From: Methanomassiliicoccales archaeon PtaB.Bin134
Lineage (GTDB): Archaea; Thermoplasmatota; Thermoplasmata; Methanomassiliicoccales; UBA472
Reading direction: 5' to 3'
DNA: 15,219 nt
Assembly: GCA_002067045.1 (NCBI GenBank)
Contig: MVPZ01000107.1
Location: 1-15,219, forward strand
In this document: positions 13,311 to 15,219 of the stretch, one piece after another
How the letters are laid out: each line of letters starts with the position of its first letter
How positions within the stretch are numbered: position 1 is the first letter of the stretch
Position numbers and translations under genes: made by a program
Notes under the pieces: model-generated
Database searches by the model: none
Told to the model about the DNA's origin: nothing
The model's input: the letters and a program-made list of their open reading frames with translations, nothing else

Positions 13311-14594
13311 ATGAAGGTGCTCGTACTGGACCTCACCCATGGTGGGGAGGTCCTGGCCCGGGAGTACCTGCGCCGCGGGAACCAAGTCACCGCGGTGGAC
13401 ATCTATCGAACTGCCGGGGAGACTGCACGCAGCCTTTCCGCTGAAGGAGCGCGTATCCTTCCGGCGGCGCCGGACGAGCGGTTCGACCTTGCGGTGGCTC
13501 CCGTGCATTCACCGGATCGTTTCATAGGAAAGGCTGTGGCCGATCGGAAGCTCACCCATCATCAGGCCGTGGGGGAACTGACCAGCTTCCCATATCCGGT
13601 GGTGGAGGTCACCGGGGTCAGGGGAAAGACCAGCACCGTGAGGGTGCTGTCGTTCCTCATGGCCTCCGAGGGCCGGAAGGTGCTGTGCCTGAGCAGCTCG
13701 GGACTGAGCCGGTACGATGGTGAGGAGAAGGTGCTGGAGGACAAGGTCAGCATTGCCCCTCCCACCTTGCTCAGGCTGTCCTCCTCGCCAACGGACGTCG
13801 ACCTCGGCATCTTCGAGGTCAGCCTGGGAGGCACCGGGATCGGGAAGGTCTCGGTGATAACTGGCCTGCAGGAGGATTATCCCATCGCGGCCGGTACGCG
13901 CCGGGCCTTCGACGGCAAATCGCAGATGGCCGAGTCGGCCCGCGGGGTCCTTATAATTCCCAAGGGAGAGGAGGAGACCTGGAGGCCACTGGCCCGGAGA
14001 TGCCGGCGGATGGTGACCTTCGGCAAGGGCGGCGATGTGGAGGCGGAGGTGTCGAACGCGGCACTGGGATCCCCCTCCCTGCTCACAGTGCGCACTGGGC
14101 GGGGAGAGAGGGAGGTCCCCCTGCAGCCATCATTCCTGCCTGATGCTTACACCCTGGCCTTCTCCTGCGCCCTGGCCGCGGCCGAGGGATTGGACCTCGA
14201 CCCGCTGGAGATATGCTCATCATTGAGCGGCTTCCCGGGCGCCAGGGGAAGGGCTGAGGTGCTGGTGGACGAACGGGGGGAGATGGTCAGGGAACGCAAC
14301 CCCGGGGTGTGCACCGCCTCCTTGGACTTCATCATTGACCGCATGGTCCGAGAACACGGGTGCCGGGACATCGGACTGGTGCTCGATCCGGTGAACATCA
14401 AGGTCTGCGAGAAGCTGGACCTGGAACGGATGGCGGAGATGTGCGAGCGGCATCCCCAGGTCACCGGGAGGTACATACTTCCCAGCGGCGTACGGGCAGG
14501 CGGTTCGCAGCTCTTCGAGCCCATCGGGGACGTGGACGAGGTCCGGACGCGCCACCGCACCGTGCTGTGGGCCACCAAGGAGGGATACCTTTGA
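13311..14594 (+). CDS. cfbE: Coenzyme F430 synthetase (Mur ligase-like)
   Basis: This encodes 427 residues. It resembles Mur ligases, with the ATP P-loop TGVRGKTST at 101-109, a central domain containing LGIFEVSLGGTG (165-176), and a C-terminal domain beginning near FPGARGRAEV (308-317). CfbE uses ATP to activate a propionate side chain of seco-F430 and close the six-membered carbocyclic ring, the last step of F430 formation. The N-terminal 90 residues form a Rossmann-like domain (MKVLVLDLTHGGE), as in other CfbE proteins. The ATG at 13311 is preferred. A GTG at 13305 overlapping the cfbA stop would add two residues. It lies between cfbA and cfbD, and its stop overlaps the cfbD start. The genomic context makes the F430 assignment much firmer than the Mur-like fold alone. 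Confidence 0.9.
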   Translation: MKVLVLDLTHGGEVLAREYLRRGNQVTAVDIYRTAGETARSLSAEGARILPAAPDERFDLAVAPVHSPDRFIGKAVADRKLTHHQAVGELTSFPYPVVEVTGVRGKTSTVRVLSFLMASEGRKVLCLSSSGLSRYDGEEKVLEDKVSIAPPTLLRLSSSPTDVDLGIFEVSLGGTGIGKVSVITGLQEDYPIAAGTRRAFDGKSQMAESARGVLIIPKGEEETWRPLARRCRRMVTFGKGGDVEAEVSNAALGSPSLLTVRTGRGEREVPLQPSFLPDAYTLAFSCALAAAEGLDLDPLEICSSLSGFPGARGRAEVLVDERGEMVRERNPGVCTASLDFIIDRMVREHGCRDIGLVLDPVNIKVCEKLDLERMAEMCERHPQVTGRYILPSGVRAGGSQLFEPIGDVDEVRTRHRTVLWATKEGYL

Positions 14595-15219
14595 GCGATG
14601 TGCTGCACCCCCGGCCGAACCCCATAGTTGCCGCCATGTACACCCTGCGGGACATGGACGCCGAGGTGATCGTGGTGCACGGTCCCGCCGGATGCGGATT
14701 CATGGTCTCCAGGCGATTGGAGGACGCCGGGGTCCGCGTTGTCACCACGGGCATGAAGGAGAACGATCTGATATTCGGGGCCGAGGAGAAGCTGGCGGAA
14801 ACGCTTCGTCTGGTGCAGGACCGTTTCTCCCCGGGCCTGGTGGGGGTCGTGGGGACCTGCGCCAGCATGATAATCGGCGAGAACCTGGACCGGGCGGTGC
14901 AGAAGGCCGGGCTCAAGGCCAAGGTCATCCCGGTCGACGTGCACGGCTGTTCGGGGGCCAACACCACCGGGGCCATAAGGGCCCTGGAGGTGGCCGCTGA
15001 GAGGGGGGTGATCCCGCAGGAGGAGATGTTCCGCCAGAGGGAGATGCTGACCCGGGCCACCCTGCTGGAGAGCAACCGGGGGCTGACCAGCAAGGAGCAC
15101 CTGTCACCGAACTACGGGGTCACCAAGTACTCGGCCGCGAGACGCATCAGGGACGTCCTGGCCACAGGGGGACGGGTCCTGGTGGTTCTGAACGGCAAGA
15201 AGGAGCTGGCCTACGGGCA
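14591..15219 (+). CDS. cfbD: Ni-sirohydrochlorin a,c-diamide reductive cyclase subunit CfbD (3' end outside window)
   Basis: The first 209 residues of a nitrogenase NifD-like protein are visible. With the NifH-like CfbC, CfbD reduces Ni-sirohydrochlorin a,c-diamide by six electrons and forms the lactam ring of seco-F430. The opening HPRPNPIVAAMYTLRD (6-21) is typical of CfbD. Likely [4Fe-4S] cysteines are C35 (HGPAGCGF), C90 (VGTCASMIIGEN) and C120 (VDVHGCSG). The start is a TTG at 14591 that overlaps the cfbE stop as TTGA and has GGAGG seven bases upstream. No ATG comes before residue 16, inside the conserved region, so TTG is almost certain. Motifs after residue 209 are cut off. Confidence 0.92.
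   Translation, partial: MSDVLHPRPNPIVAAMYTLRDMDAEVIVVHGPAGCGFMVSRRLEDAGVRVVTTGMKENDLIFGAEEKLAETLRLVQDRFSPGLVGVVGTCASMIIGENLDRAVQKAGLKAKVIPVDVHGCSGANTTGAIRALEVAAERGVIPQEEMFRQREMLTRATLLESNRGLTSKEHLSPNYGVTKYSAARRIRDVLATGGRVLVVLNGKKELAYG

Noticed and set aside
14147..15100. 317-codon minus-strand frame opposite cfbE and cfbD
   Set aside because: Both plus-strand genes carry family motifs through this region; the antisense frame has none.
1..15219. tRNA or rRNA genes, CRISPR arrays, insertion sequences, cobalamin riboswitch
   Set aside because: I saw no cloverleaf, regularly spaced repeats, transposase motifs or B12-box-like element. The gaps between genes are all shorter than 180 bases and are accounted for by promoters or terminators.

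Overview
The window is GC-rich, densely packed archaeal DNA. It is almost certainly from a methanogen or a close relative that makes coenzyme F430. The right end carries cfbA, cfbE and the start of cfbD, which are specific to F430 (the nickel tetrapyrrole of methyl-coenzyme M reductase). Tetrapyrroles are made by the C5 route (hemA, hemL). Ribosome binding sites are strong GGAGG/GGTGA types, promoters are AT-rich islands with TATA-like boxes, and T-runs serve as likely terminators. The composition and gene set would suit Methanomassiliicoccales or another GC-rich methanogen, but the lineage is a guess.

Layout. (1) 1-1524: the tail of a probable MFS transporter (+), a cupin-like protein (-), then, from a divergent promoter, two small tandem membrane proteins (+) that look like paralogues of each other. 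(2) 1617-5326, minus strand: an operon of substrate-binding protein, BtuC/FecCD-type permease, ABC ATPase and a class I SAM methyltransferase. (3) 5500-12756, minus strand: an eight-gene tetrapyrrole operon, in transcription order precorrin-2 dehydrogenase, hemA, hemB, hemL, hemC, cobA (SUMT), hemD and a second hemD-like gene. Most junctions overlap by 1-14 bases. (4) 12757-12918: an AT-rich divergent promoter region with a 9-9-9 inverted repeat. (5) 12919-15219, plus strand: cfbA (Ni/Co chelatase), cfbE (Mur-ligase-like F430 synthetase) and cfbD (nitrogenase-like reductive cyclase subunit, cut by the window end).

How the genes work together. HemA and HemL convert glutamyl-tRNA to 5-aminolevulinate. 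HemB makes porphobilinogen, HemC hydroxymethylbilane and HemD uroporphyrinogen III. CobA methylates this to precorrin-2, and the SirC-like dehydrogenase oxidises it to sirohydrochlorin. CfbA inserts nickel. CfbB (not seen) amidates, CfbC/CfbD reduce and cyclise, and CfbE closes the final carbocyclic ring. The two divergent arms thus encode nearly the whole path from charged tRNA to F430; cfbB and cfbC may lie just past the right end. Sirohydrochlorin is also the branch point to cobalamin and siroheme, so the supply arm need not serve F430 alone. The adjacent ABC importer could bring in a corrinoid, a metal chelate or another tetrapyrrole-related compound, but its substrate cannot be read from sequence.

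Points most worth a second look are the two diverged hemD paralogues in one operon, the paired small membrane proteins with a shared LWG-x-S...[D/E]H motif, the transporter-linked methyltransferase, TTG starts embedded in TTGA stop/start overlaps of hemC and cfbD, and the palindromes in the divergent promoters.
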